The notes beneath the pieces are model-generated. The model worked only from the letters and a program-made list of their open reading frames with translations. It had not been told where the DNA came from and ran no database searches. Below, one piece after another: positions 1-8,396 of a DNA stretch of 64,000 bases. The position numbers and the translations under genes are program-made. Source of the stretch: Bacteroidota bacterium (GTDB taxonomy: Bacteria > Bacteroidota > Ignavibacteria > UBA10030 > UBA8401); assembly GCA_030679145.1 (NCBI GenBank), contig JAUXTU010000052.1, positions 47,132 through 111,131 of the forward strand, written 5' to 3'. Position 1 is the stretch's first letter; every line of letters starts with the position of its first letter.

Positions 1-385
1 GCAAAGCTGACGATTGATCGCAGTACGGAGGGCATGGGGCTATTTTTTCTGCCAATGTTCCGGTTGTCATATCTTTACCCAGACTGTCAACGCCAACGGC
101 TACCAGTGTGGGTGTTCCATCATCCATTTTGGCGTAATAAAAACGCAGTGCGACAACTCCTTTTTGTAACAACATTTTGTCAAATACTTCACGATAAAAC
201 ATTCCCCCTTGCGTCTTCATCTGCATAGCATCTTTTTTTAAGTTTTGAATATATTTTTTTGCGGTGTCAAGAGATATTTCATGATTATGTAAATTTTTTG
301 GCAATGTTTGGGCAGAGGCGGAAGTGTTCCCCACAATCCAGAACAATGAAAAGATTGTAAGCGTAGATAGTGAACGGTAAATCAT
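1..385 (-). CDS. Partial secreted protein of unknown function (C-terminus beyond window)
   Basis: A reading frame on the minus strand stays open from an ATG at 385 to the window edge, giving 128 residues with no stop. The start has a good ribosome site (AAGGAG about six bases upstream). The first 26 residues form a signal peptide: a short polar start, a hydrophobic core (LTIFSLFWIVG) and a likely cleavage after SASAQ. The mature part contains KDAMQMKTQGGMFYREVF and a CPPYC motif close to the edge, which could be a disulfide or metal site. I do not recognise the family. It diverges from dnaG, and the 190 bases between them presumably carry both promoters. Confidence 0.6.
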   Translation of the reverse strand, partial: MIYRSLSTLTIFSLFWIVGNTSASAQTLPKNLHNHEISLDTAKKYIQNLKKDAMQMKTQGGMFYREVFDKMLLQKGVVALRFYYAKMDDGTPTLVAVGVDSLGKDMTTGTLAEKIAPCPPYCDQSSAL

Positions 386-574
386 AGTAACTCCTTGATT
401 TTATATGTTTGGTGTTGATGCAAATTGCAATCATCATCTTGTTGATAAATCTTAAAATAAATCAACCCGTCTGTAAAAACATATGAAAAAAAAACGTACA
501 TCACAATAAAGAATATGGTTAATACTTTCATTTGCATATTTCACATTGCGGTAAAATCTCGTTATCTTCCTGAC

Positions 575-2437
575 GTGAAAATCCCTCAAGAAAAAATAGA
601 TGAGATCCGAGCCGCATCGGATATTGTTGATGTGATCTCCACGAGACTTCAACTGAAAAAACGAGGCAAAGACTATCTTGGTTTGTGTCCATTTCATCAG
701 GAAAAGACACCCTCGTTCAGTGTCAGTCCAAATAAACAGATGTTCTATTGTTTCGGCTGCCATCGCGGGGGCGATGTTATAAAATTTGTGATGGAATATG
801 AGAAGTCCTCATACATTGAAGCATTGGAAATTCTTGCTGAGCGCGCCGGTATTTCAATCACCCGAACAGAAGAAGCATATGAAGCTGCAAACGAAACCGA
901 GAAAATGTATAATGTGATGTCGTTTGCAGCGCGTGCATTCTTTGCAAATCTTACCAAAACAACTGAAGGTGAATTTGCGTTGAACTATTTTCGCGAGAGA
1001 AGTTTTACCAACCAAACAATGACCACGTTCGGGCTCGGATATTCTTTGCGCGGATGGGATTCATTGCTAAAGAAAGCGCAGGAAGAAGGGATCGATCCGG
1101 AACAATTAGAGAAAGTTGGGCTTGTTCGTCGTCGTGAAGATGGTGGAAATTATGATACATTTCGCGGCCGAGTAATGTTCCCGATTTTCAATACAAATGG
1201 AAGGGTAATTGCGTTTGGTGCGCGGAAGATATACGAAGATGACAATCTTGGAAAATATATCAATTCTTCGGAAACCCCGATCTATCACAAAAGTAAAGTG
1301 CTTTACGGACTTTCACAAGCAAAGGATGCAATCCGCGAACGGGATTTTGTCGTATTAGTGGAAGGATACGCAGACCTTATTTCTGTATATCAGGCAGGAA
1401 CAAAAAATATTGTTGCATCCAGCGGAACGGCGCTCACGACAGAACAAATTCAACTGATCTCGCGTTATACAAAAAATATTACGCTTGTATATGATGCCGA
1501 TTCTGCCGGTGCGAATGCAATGATGCGCGGAGTAGATCTTATTCTTGAAGGAGGTCTTGATGTGCGAATTGTGCAGCTTCCCGAAAACGAAGATCCAGAT
1601 TCTTATGTTCGAAAGAACGGCGGCAAGGCATTTGAAGAATTGTTGAAACGATCTGTGACATTCATTGATTACAAAGCAAATGAATTTCAACGTGCAGGAA
1701 ATTTTGATTCACCGGAAGGAAAAGCAGAGGCAGTGCGAGGACTCGTTCAGTCCATAGCAAAAATTGGCGATCAATTGAAACGTTCATTCTTTATTAAAGA
1801 AGTTGCGGAAAAATATAATCTGTATGAATCAATGCTGTACAGTGAACTTGAAAAATTTACACGAAGGGTACCGCATAAATTCGTAGAGACCGCAAAAACG
1901 GAAATTCCCGAAGAGGAACGGGCAACGAATAAACGGAAAGTTCTTGTTAGCGAAATTCCGTTGGAAGAAAAAGAAATACTCTCTGCTGTATTTGAAGATC
2001 CTAAAGAAATGATCCCTTTCATTTTTGGCAATGTACATCCGGAAGATTTTTCACATCCGATTTCAAGAAAAATCTCAGAACTTATATTGAGTGTTTTCGA
2101 TGAAACAGGAGAAGTAGATGTCAATCATCTTATTACAATGTTAACTGACGATCAGGAAAAGACGATGGTCGCCAATATTACATTCAATCGATATCAGCTT
2201 GGTGAACGGTGGAATAAGATTGGTGGCAAGGTAAGCGAAACACGATTATATGAATCAGCTTTCGGAGCGATTAAAACATTGAAGAAGAAGCGATTGGAAA
2301 CAGAGCTTGCCGATAATCGAATTAATATGAAAAATGCATCTATGAGCGGAAGTGATACGATTCCTTTCTTAAAACACCAACAGGAAATTCTGACAAGGCT
2401 AAAGGAAATTGATGGATTGAAATTAATGAAGGGCTGA
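575..2437 (+). CDS. dnaG: DNA primase DnaG
   Basis: This is the primase that makes RNA primers at the replication fork. The CHC2 zinc finger is complete (C38, H41, C59, C62), followed by the RNA-polymerase-like core with FRGRVMFPI and the TOPRIM domain with EGYAD (E263) and the metal-binding D307 and D309 of YDADSAG. The C-terminal part is the helicase-binding region. I chose the GTG at 575, giving 620 residues, because the protein then starts KIPQEKIDEIR as in other DnaG proteins; an ATG at 515 would add 20 residues unlike the family. No clear Shine-Dalgarno precedes either start. The DUF3095 gene begins 7 bases after its stop, so the two are probably co-transcribed. Confidence 0.96.
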   Translation: MKIPQEKIDEIRAASDIVDVISTRLQLKKRGKDYLGLCPFHQEKTPSFSVSPNKQMFYCFGCHRGGDVIKFVMEYEKSSYIEALEILAERAGISITRTEEAYEAANETEKMYNVMSFAARAFFANLTKTTEGEFALNYFRERSFTNQTMTTFGLGYSLRGWDSLLKKAQEEGIDPEQLEKVGLVRRREDGGNYDTFRGRVMFPIFNTNGRVIAFGARKIYEDDNLGKYINSSETPIYHKSKVLYGLSQAKDAIRERDFVVLVEGYADLISVYQAGTKNIVASSGTALTTEQIQLISRYTKNITLVYDADSAGANAMMRGVDLILEGGLDVRIVQLPENEDPDSYVRKNGGKAFEELLKRSVTFIDYKANEFQRAGNFDSPEGKAEAVRGLVQSIAKIGDQLKRSFFIKEVAEKYNLYESMLYSELEKFTRRVPHKFVETAKTEIPEEERATNKRKVLVSEIPLEEKEILSAVFEDPKEMIPFIFGNVHPEDFSHPISRKISELILSVFDETGEVDVNHLITMLTDDQEKTMVANITFNRYQLGERWNKIGGKVSETRLYESAFGAIKTLKKKRLETELADNRINMKNASMSGSDTIPFLKHQQEILTRLKEIDGLKLMKG

Positions 2438-2444
2438 CGTTGTA

Positions 2445-3623
2445 ATGAGCAATGATTTTTTTTACGAAAAGTTAACGCCAATTGATAATTTTGTTGATAT
2501 CTCCGATCCGAAGATCTATACAGAAATGCCTGAAGATTGGCATATCGCCGTTTCTGACGTTAAAAATTCCACGGAGTTGATTCGAACAGGACGCTATAAA
2601 GAAGTGAACCTGATCGGTGCATCAACGATCATGGCGTTGCTCAATCTTAAGAAATCTTTTTCCCTTCCATTTATCTTCGGCGGAGATGGCGCATGTGTCT
2701 GCATTCCCGAATCAATGGTTGATGAAGCAAAGCAATCTCTTCTCGCTACAAAATTAATGGCAAAAGATTTGTACGGCATAGAACTTCGTGTTGGAGTTGT
2801 TCCCATTCGTTTTGTTCGCGAACAAGGATACAATGTGTTAGTTGCTCCCTGTCGATTATCGAAATCATTTGATCAGGCAGCATTCAGCGGCGGCGGTTTG
2901 CAATTTGCGGAAGATTGTTTGAAAGATCCGAAAACCGAATTCCAATTTGCGCTCGATCCCGGCGAGAGCAAACCATCAGCTGATTTTACAGGATTGGAAT
3001 GCCGTTGGCAAAATGTTCCAAGCACACAAGGTGAAATCGTTACGTTAATAGTTCAAGCGCTTGGTAAATCCGATAAAGAAAAGAATGAAACATATCGTGA
3101 AATTATCGGGAAGATCGGCATAATTTACGGAAATGATGCTAAATGCCATCCATTGCAGGAGAAACTTCTCACAATGTCGTTGAGTGAAGAGCAGCTTGCG
3201 GGTGAATCAAATATACGATCCTATTCAAAAGGTAAACTCTATAGAATTTGGTATTGGTTTAAGATACGGTATGGTGTTTTGCTCGGTAAATTTATGATGT
3301 CTCAACAAATCAAAACAGAATTGACCGATTGGGGAGCATATAAGAAATCGGTGATTGAAAATACCGATTTCAAAAAATTTGATGACAAACTTCGTCAGGT
3401 TCTTTCCGGTTCAGTTGAGCAGCGAGAACAACTTACGTTGTATCTGGAGGAAAAATATCGCTCAAAAGAATTGGTATATGGAATTCATGCTGCTTCGAGT
3501 GCTTTATTAACGTGTCTGCTTTTTAATTATAATCAGGCGCATGTTCACCTTGTCGATTCGAATGACGGCGGATATGCGATTGCAGCAATACAATTAAAAG
3601 AACGATTGAATAATGTGAAATAG
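2445..3623 (+). CDS. DUF3095 family protein with nucleotide-cyclase-like N-terminus
   Basis: The 392-residue protein matches what I know of DUF3095: a start of FYEKLTPIDNF, then WHIAVSDVKNST, GRYKEVNLIGAS, FGGDGA and a GVVPI segment. These blocks follow the order of a class III nucleotide cyclase core (first metal Asp in DVKNST, Gly-Asp in GGDGA, and a later RVGV segment), so the fold is probably cyclase-related. The C-terminal half, with KIRYGVLLGKFMM and a run of charged helices, is specific to the family. No signal peptide is present, so it should be cytoplasmic. It follows dnaG by 7 bases. Whether it makes any nucleotide product is unknown. Confidence 0.8.
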   Translation: MSNDFFYEKLTPIDNFVDISDPKIYTEMPEDWHIAVSDVKNSTELIRTGRYKEVNLIGASTIMALLNLKKSFSLPFIFGGDGACVCIPESMVDEAKQSLLATKLMAKDLYGIELRVGVVPIRFVREQGYNVLVAPCRLSKSFDQAAFSGGGLQFAEDCLKDPKTEFQFALDPGESKPSADFTGLECRWQNVPSTQGEIVTLIVQALGKSDKEKNETYREIIGKIGIIYGNDAKCHPLQEKLLTMSLSEEQLAGESNIRSYSKGKLYRIWYWFKIRYGVLLGKFMMSQQIKTELTDWGAYKKSVIENTDFKKFDDKLRQVLSGSVEQREQLTLYLEEKYRSKELVYGIHAASSALLTCLLFNYNQAHVHLVDSNDGGYAIAAIQLKERLNNVK

Positions 3624-3873
3624 CAAGGAGGGGGCTGATCACATCCCTTTCATTAGAAATCATTCTACATTTGATTGAAAATAAATTTCTATATCAGATA
3701 TCAAAATATTTACGTAGCTTGGACATATAAGGTATATACCATAAACGGAAATCCACAAAACCTCGATTAAAAAATTGGACATACATTACACAGGTATTGT
3801 TTATCTGAATAGTGTTCCATGAGAAATATGTGCAGACGAGAACTCATCCAACAACAACACAAAGGAGGTAGCA

Positions 3874-4302
3874 ATGAACACAAAACTCAATTTGATGCAG
3901 TGGACAATGGCATCACTTGCGGTCTTCGTAATCATAACGATCTTCACATTTGTTATGATCAGACTCGGGGTTGAACCTTGGGTATCGCCAATTCCACAGG
4001 ATCAAGTAACTCTGACCGACCGAATCGCTACATATCTCTCGAGGCTCATTCTGGCGGGTCTTTTCACATACATCTTTACGAAAACGACCTATGAAGACAA
4101 ATCAAGCATTGGTCACGGTCTTCGCTATGGTTTTGGGATGGGACTGCTCATGTTTGTCCCAAACTTTGTAGCACGTATAGTTCATGCAGATTCGCCAATT
4201 ACTGTGCAAGGAACTTTTATGGTTGTAGGAGTAATACAGTCTATTGTCTGTGGAGCGGCAATGGCATATTTGTATAAGTCGGACAAACCCAAAAATTCAT
4301 AG
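3874..4302 (+). CDS. Small polytopic membrane protein, unknown function
   Basis: A 142-residue protein with an excellent ribosome site (AAAGGAGG six bases before the ATG). It has about four hydrophobic segments: residues about 12-30 (MASLAVFVIITIFTFVMI), about 56-70 (LILAGLFTYIFT), about 85-100 (GLRYGFGMGLLMFVPNF) and about 112-132 (FMVVGVIQSIVCGAAMAYL). No catalytic motif stands out and I do not recognise the family. The gene stands alone, 250 bases after the DUF3095 gene, in which I see no further gene, and converges on icd. Confidence 0.75.
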   Translation: MNTKLNLMQWTMASLAVFVIITIFTFVMIRLGVEPWVSPIPQDQVTLTDRIATYLSRLILAGLFTYIFTKTTYEDKSSIGHGLRYGFGMGLLMFVPNFVARIVHADSPITVQGTFMVVGVIQSIVCGAAMAYLYKSDKPKNS

Positions 4303-4356
4303 ATAGATAGCGCTTACTCTCATCTGGGCGCTATCATAATCCTATTAGAAAACAAA

Positions 4357-4447
4357 CGGGAACAGGAAATTAATAGATTTATGATTTTAATTCCTTGTTC
4401 CCGAATTTCTGATTGGGACTTTCCAAACCATAGAAATTTGGAAAGTC
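4357..4447. terminator. Convergent inverted repeats between the membrane-protein gene and icd
   Basis: Two stem-loops lie between the convergent genes. The first pairs 4357-4372 (CGGGAACAGGAAATTA) with 4388-4403 with two mismatches. The second is a perfect 11-bp repeat, GACTTTCCAAA at 4417-4427 with TTTGGAAAGTC at 4437-4447. Neither has a long T-run. A further 8-bp hairpin (GATAGCGC at 4306-4313, GCGCTATC at 4328-4335) directly follows the plus-strand stop codon. They probably end transcription from both sides. Confidence 0.5.
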
Positions 4448-4460
4448 TATCCAGTCAACA

Positions 4461-5750
4461 CTACATCTTTGCAATTATTGCATTTCCAAATTCAGAGCAT
4501 TTTACTTCTGTTGCTCCTTCCATTTGTCGGGCAAAATCATATGTTACCATTTTTGCACCGATTGCTCCGTTCAATCCTTTAATGATGAGGTCAGCTGCTT
4601 CAGCCCAACCAAGGTAACGAAACATCATTTCACCGCTCAACACAACTGATCCCGGATTGACCTTATCCAGATTTGCATATTTTGGAGCCGTTCCGTGTGT
4701 TGCTTCAAAAATCGCATGTCCTGTAATGTAATTGATGTTTCCGCCCGGAGCAATTCCAATTCCGCCGACCTGTGCAGCGAGCGCGTCAGAAAGATAGTCG
4801 CCGTTCAAATTCAATGTAGCAATGACATCAAAATCTTCCGGTCGTGTAAGGACTTGCTGCAATGTAATATCAGCAATTGCATCTTTGATTACGATTCCTG
4901 CGCCCGGTTTTCCTTCGGGTATTTTGCACCATGGTCCGTCGTCAATCTCCACAGCTCCGAAAAATTCTTTTGCGGTTTGATATCCCCAATCACGGAATGC
5001 ACCTTCGGTGAACTTCATGATATTTCCTTTATGAACGATCGTGACGCTTTTTCGTTTGTTCTTAATTGCATAACTGATTGCACTATGAACAAGTCGCACT
5101 GTTCCGGAATAACTTACCGCCTTGATCCCAATACCAACGTTAATATCCGCGGGGAAATTTGGAGTGCCAACCGATTTCCAGAATGATTCTGTTTTTTCTT
5201 TTGTACCAAAACGGACCTTATTAAAATCTTTTGGAAATTCTTTTGCAAGAAGATCCAATACTTTTTGAGCTTCAGGTGAGCCGCCCGGATATTCAATTCC
5301 CGCATAGATGTCTTCTGTATTTTCACGGAAGATCACCATCTCCACTTTTTCTGGACGTTTTACCGGAGATGGAACACCGGTGAAATATTGAACCGGACGC
5401 AGACAAACATAAAGATCGAGCATCTGACGAAGAGCGACATTCAATGAACGAATTCCCCCGCCAACCGGAGTTGTTAATGGTCCTTTGATACCGACGAGAT
5501 ATTGTTTGAAAGCATCGATTGTTTCATCAGGCAGCCATGTTTTCAATTTGTCGAATGATTTTTGCCCTGCAAGAACTTCTTTCCATTCGATCTTTTTTTT
5601 TCCTCCGTATGCTTTTGCAACTGCGGCATCAAGAACGCGCACTGATGCGCGCCAAATATCCGGACCTGTTCCGTCTCCTTCAATAAATGGAATAATTGGA
5701 TTGTCCGGAACGATAAGTTTTCCATTTTGTGTTGTAATTTTTTCTGCCAT
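4461..5750 (-). CDS. icd: NADP-dependent isocitrate dehydrogenase
   Basis: The 429-residue enzyme oxidises isocitrate to 2-oxoglutarate in the TCA cycle. It is the E. coli-like homodimeric type. The substrate loop reads [17 protein letters not shown] with the serine that AceK phosphorylates in E. coli, followed by the substrate arginines in VALRQ, CLRPV and [12 protein letters not shown]. Cofactor choice is visible: [17 protein letters not shown] keeps the Lys-Tyr pair and VTYDFARQM keeps the Tyr and Arg that contact the NADP 2'-phosphate, so this is an NADP enzyme. The ATG is preceded by AAGGA. The gene seems monocistronic; aconitase and succinate dehydrogenase are elsewhere in this window. 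Confidence 0.96.
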   Translation of the reverse strand: MAEKITTQNGKLIVPDNPIIPFIEGDGTGPDIWRASVRVLDAAVAKAYGGKKKIEWKEVLAGQKSFDKLKTWLPDETIDAFKQYLVGIKGPLTTPVGGGIRSLNVALRQMLDLYVCLRPVQYFTGVPSPVKRPEKVEMVIFRENTEDIYAGIEYPGGSPEAQKVLDLLAKEFPKDFNKVRFGTKEKTESFWKSVGTPNFPADINVGIGIKAVSYSGTVRLVHSAISYAIKNKRKSVTIVHKGNIMKFTEGAFRDWGYQTAKEFFGAVEIDDGPWCKIPEGKPGAGIVIKDAIADITLQQVLTRPEDFDVIATLNLNGDYLSDALAAQVGGIGIAPGGNINYITGHAIFEATHGTAPKYANLDKVNPGSVVLSGEMMFRYLGWAEAADLIIKGLNGAIGAKMVTYDFARQMEGATEVKCSEFGNAIIAKM

Positions 5751-5840
5751 AATGATTCCTTGATGCTTATTTAATAGTCACGTTTTAACTTCGCTTTCCA
5801 AAGGAATCCCTTCGGGACAGTGTGACCAGAGTGAGTAGTT

Positions 5841-5868
5841 ATCATCCCGAGCAAAGTTGCGGGATGAT
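5841..5868. repeat. Short palindrome in the HIT-icd intergenic region
   Basis: ATCATCCCG at 5841-5849 and CGGGATGAT at 5860-5868 form a perfect 9-bp inverted repeat with a 10-base loop. The surroundings (AGTGAGTAGTTATCATCCCG) look like a decayed copy of a dispersed intergenic repeat rather than a terminator, since there is no T-run on either strand. Confidence 0.4.
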
Positions 5869-5889
5869 GAATTGCAATTAATATTGAAT

Positions 5890-6300
5890 CTATACTATGT
5901 TTGCTCGAATTTTATCCGCAACATCTTTCATTTGTCCGTCTGCATATTTCTTAAGACTAAGATTGAATGAAATATTATCATTTGAATATCGCGGAGTGAT
6001 ATGAATATGAAAATGAAAAACAGATTGCCCCGCTACCTCGCCGTTATTGGCAAAAAAATTGAATCCTTCAAGATTGAACGTCTTCACTAATGATTTTGCC
6101 ACTTTTTGTGTCACCGTTATCAATTCCCCAAGTTCTGATTCAGGAACTTCCAAAAAGTTCTTATATTCTTTTTTTGGAATTACCAACGCGTGTCCGTAAT
6201 GGATTGGCATAATATCAATAATTGAGATGACGTTGTCCGTCTCATACAGAATTTCCGCAGGGATTTCGCGGTTTATGACCTTTGTAAATATTGTGCTCAT
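5890..6300 (-). CDS. HIT family (histidine triad) nucleotide-binding protein
   Basis: At 136 residues this has the usual length of a HINT-type protein. These enzymes hydrolyse nucleoside phosphoramidates and related adenylated compounds. The N-terminal block FTKVINREIPAEILYE and the middle PIHYGHALVIPKKEY are typical, and the catalytic histidine triad is intact as HFHIHITPR near residue 95-103. The C-terminal 25 residues are less conserved. It is transcribed away from the TPR lipoprotein gene across a 148-base spacer and upstream of icd on the same strand, with 139 bases between. Confidence 0.93.
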   Translation of the reverse strand: MSTIFTKVINREIPAEILYETDNVISIIDIMPIHYGHALVIPKKEYKNFLEVPESELGELITVTQKVAKSLVKTFNLEGFNFFANNGEVAGQSVFHFHIHITPRYSNDNISFNLSLKKYADGQMKDVADKIRANIV

Positions 6301-6448
6301 GGTGTTGTAAAATGGTTTGAGAAATTTGTGGTTATTATCGTTCTTTCTGTAATGAAATTAGAAAAAGAAGTGGAGAATTTAAAGGGAAAAATCTTTATAT
6401 TTCTCAACCCAAAAAAGTCAATTATCTACAAAACTCAATGAGGAACGT

Positions 6449-7846
6449 ATGAAAAAATTTATCATTTATGGAATGCTTGTTATCAGTGCGGCATCACTGG
6501 CATTGATGGGTTTCCAATGCTCATCTGCTGAGATGACAAGCGCAAAACTGTATATCAACAGAAAAGAATTTACCAATGCTGAAGTTCAATTAATGAAAGA
6601 AGTTGCAAAGAATCCGAAAAACGAAGAAGCATGGTATTTACTTGGGCAGATTAGATTTGAATTGAAGAATTATACAGGAATGAAAGATGCATTTGTTAAA
6701 GCAAAAGAAGTCGGTTCAAAATTCAAAAAAGAAGTTGAGGGACAAACGCTGGCAACGTGGGCGCGCTTGTTCAATCAGGGTGTTGAAGAATTGAACAAGG
6801 CTGAAGATTCAACCGGTTTTAATGCTGCAATTGAAACGTATAAATTAGCATCATATGTATTACCTGAAAGCACGATCAATCATCAAAATCTTGGTTTGGC
6901 GTACTATCGTAAAGGTGATTTTGACAATGCCATTCCGCCGTTGACAATTGCTTTAGATAAAGCAAATTCGCTGTTTGCAGTAAAAATTTTAAGCGGTATC
7001 TATTTGACACGGGCAAGTGAATTAAAATCAAAATTTACAGAACAGAACAGGGCTGCAATCGATGAAATGAAAAATCTTGGTCAGATAAGAGAAAAAATTA
7101 AAGCTGTTGATGTGAAATATTTTATTGGCGATCCAAGCAATATTGATAAAGAGACCAAGGGTAAGGGAAAGCAGGCAGTTGTTGTAAAAGAAAATTGGAA
7201 ATATAATAAGTATAATTTAACTGTTGTGATTGAAGGAGAATTGGTTACGTCGGTAAAATATACAACCCCGTATGTTGCACCAATTGATTCATCAAGCCAT
7301 AAGTTATCACTTGTGGAGTATGATAAAGCGATTGAAGTCCTGAAGAAAGGAAGTGCTTCATACCCTGAAGATGCGGAAATTTCTGAGAGTTTGATGAATT
7401 CATATATCGGTGCTGAGCGAAATGCAGAAGCACGAGTGTTATTAGATGAACGCGTAAGAAAATATCCCGACAGCAAATTTGACCATTATAACCTTGGTGT
7501 ATTCTTGCTAAAAGATAATAAGTACGAAGAATCTGTGAACGAATTTAAATCGGTGCTGGTAATTGATCCTGAATTTAGTTCAGCCACGTATAATCTTGCT
7601 GCAACATACGTTAACTGGGGTGTTGCTGAGCAAGAACGTTTAAAGAAAGAAAAGAAGGATGAAGATAAATCGTATCAGGAAAAATTCAAACTAGCTATTC
7701 CATTTTTGGAAAAAGTGATTGAAACAAAACCGAATGATGTTCAAATATTGGAATTACTTGGACAGGTATATGCAAATTTAGGCAATGTTGAAAAAGCAAA
7801 TGCCGCATATAAAAAAGCTGATGATATCAGACAGGAAAAAAATTAA
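6449..7846 (+). CDS. TPR-repeat protein, probable lipoprotein
   Basis: The 465-residue protein begins with a lysine-rich signal sequence and a cysteine at position 24 (LALMGFQCSS). The residue before the cysteine is Gln, which is unusual for a lipobox, so lipidation is likely but not certain. Several tetratricopeptide repeats follow: NEEAWYLLGQIRF near 53, NHQNLGLAYYRKGDFDNAI near 145, HYNLGVFLLKDNKYEESVN near 350 and a last one near 435. Between the first and second TPR blocks sits a domain with a NWKYNKYNL segment that resembles no repeat. TPR lipoproteins usually scaffold periplasmic complexes. The start has GAGGAACGT just upstream. The DUF3467 gene follows 81 bases later. Confidence 0.85.
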   Translation: MKKFIIYGMLVISAASLALMGFQCSSAEMTSAKLYINRKEFTNAEVQLMKEVAKNPKNEEAWYLLGQIRFELKNYTGMKDAFVKAKEVGSKFKKEVEGQTLATWARLFNQGVEELNKAEDSTGFNAAIETYKLASYVLPESTINHQNLGLAYYRKGDFDNAIPPLTIALDKANSLFAVKILSGIYLTRASELKSKFTEQNRAAIDEMKNLGQIREKIKAVDVKYFIGDPSNIDKETKGKGKQAVVVKENWKYNKYNLTVVIEGELVTSVKYTTPYVAPIDSSSHKLSLVEYDKAIEVLKKGSASYPEDAEISESLMNSYIGAERNAEARVLLDERVRKYPDSKFDHYNLGVFLLKDNKYEESVNEFKSVLVIDPEFSSATYNLAATYVNWGVAEQERLKKEKKDEDKSYQEKFKLAIPFLEKVIETKPNDVQILELLGQVYANLGNVEKANAAYKKADDIRQEKN

Positions 7847-7927
7847 GAGATAATGTTTATGTCCGAAACTGATGATCACAGATCGTGAACATTAGCTTCG
7901 GATTTTGTTTTTTTATGAAAGAATATT

Positions 7928-8257
7928 ATGAGCAATCCACAGCCGCCGCAAGGACAACAGATTAACATTGAATTGGGAGAGAAAGAAGCAGAAGGGACGT
8001 ATTCGAATCTTGCTATTATCACCCATTCGCCGGCAGAATTTGTCATCGATTTTACGCGAATTCTACCTGGTGTTCCGAAAGCACGCGTTCAAGCAAGAAT
8101 TATTATGACACCCCAGCATACAAAATTATTGATGAATGCAATTCGTGATAATATCCAAAAGTATGAAGAAAAATTTGGTGAGATAAAGATTTTCGGAGAA
8201 GAGACCGCCAATCCTTTTGGTTTTCAAATTCCTGTAAAAGAAGAGAAAGTGCATTAG
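7928..8257 (+). CDS. DUF3467 family protein
   Basis: A 109-residue protein that I recognise as DUF3467 from GTYSNLAIITHSPAEFVIDF, the following LPGVPKARVQARIIMTPQH and the helix LLMNAIRDNIQKYEEKFG. Members are small cytoplasmic proteins of unknown role, common in Bacteroidota and some other phyla. There is no signal peptide or membrane segment. The first 12 residues (PQPPQGQQ) are low complexity, as usual for the family. It is preceded by the TPR lipoprotein gene and followed after 139 bases by a large envelope protein. Confidence 0.85.
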   Translation: MSNPQPPQGQQINIELGEKEAEGTYSNLAIITHSPAEFVIDFTRILPGVPKARVQARIIMTPQHTKLLMNAIRDNIQKYEEKFGEIKIFGEETANPFGFQIPVKEEKVH

Positions 8258-8396
8258 GCTGTGAGCGTTACCACAATTTCGTAATTCTATTCTTCACAAT
8301 ATTAGTGAAGTAAGGGATATGTAGTTTGTTGTATTTCATAATACTGCATTGTATCTTGCCTTCAAGAATTTCATTTAATTATCAAGGGGAATATTC

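Noticed and set aside
34..228. Plus-strand 64-residue ORF at the window start
   Set aside because: It is antisense to a minus-strand frame with a clear signal peptide and ribosome site.
515..574. Upstream extension of dnaG
   Set aside because: The 20 extra residues have no counterpart in DnaG proteins, whose conserved start matches the GTG at 575.
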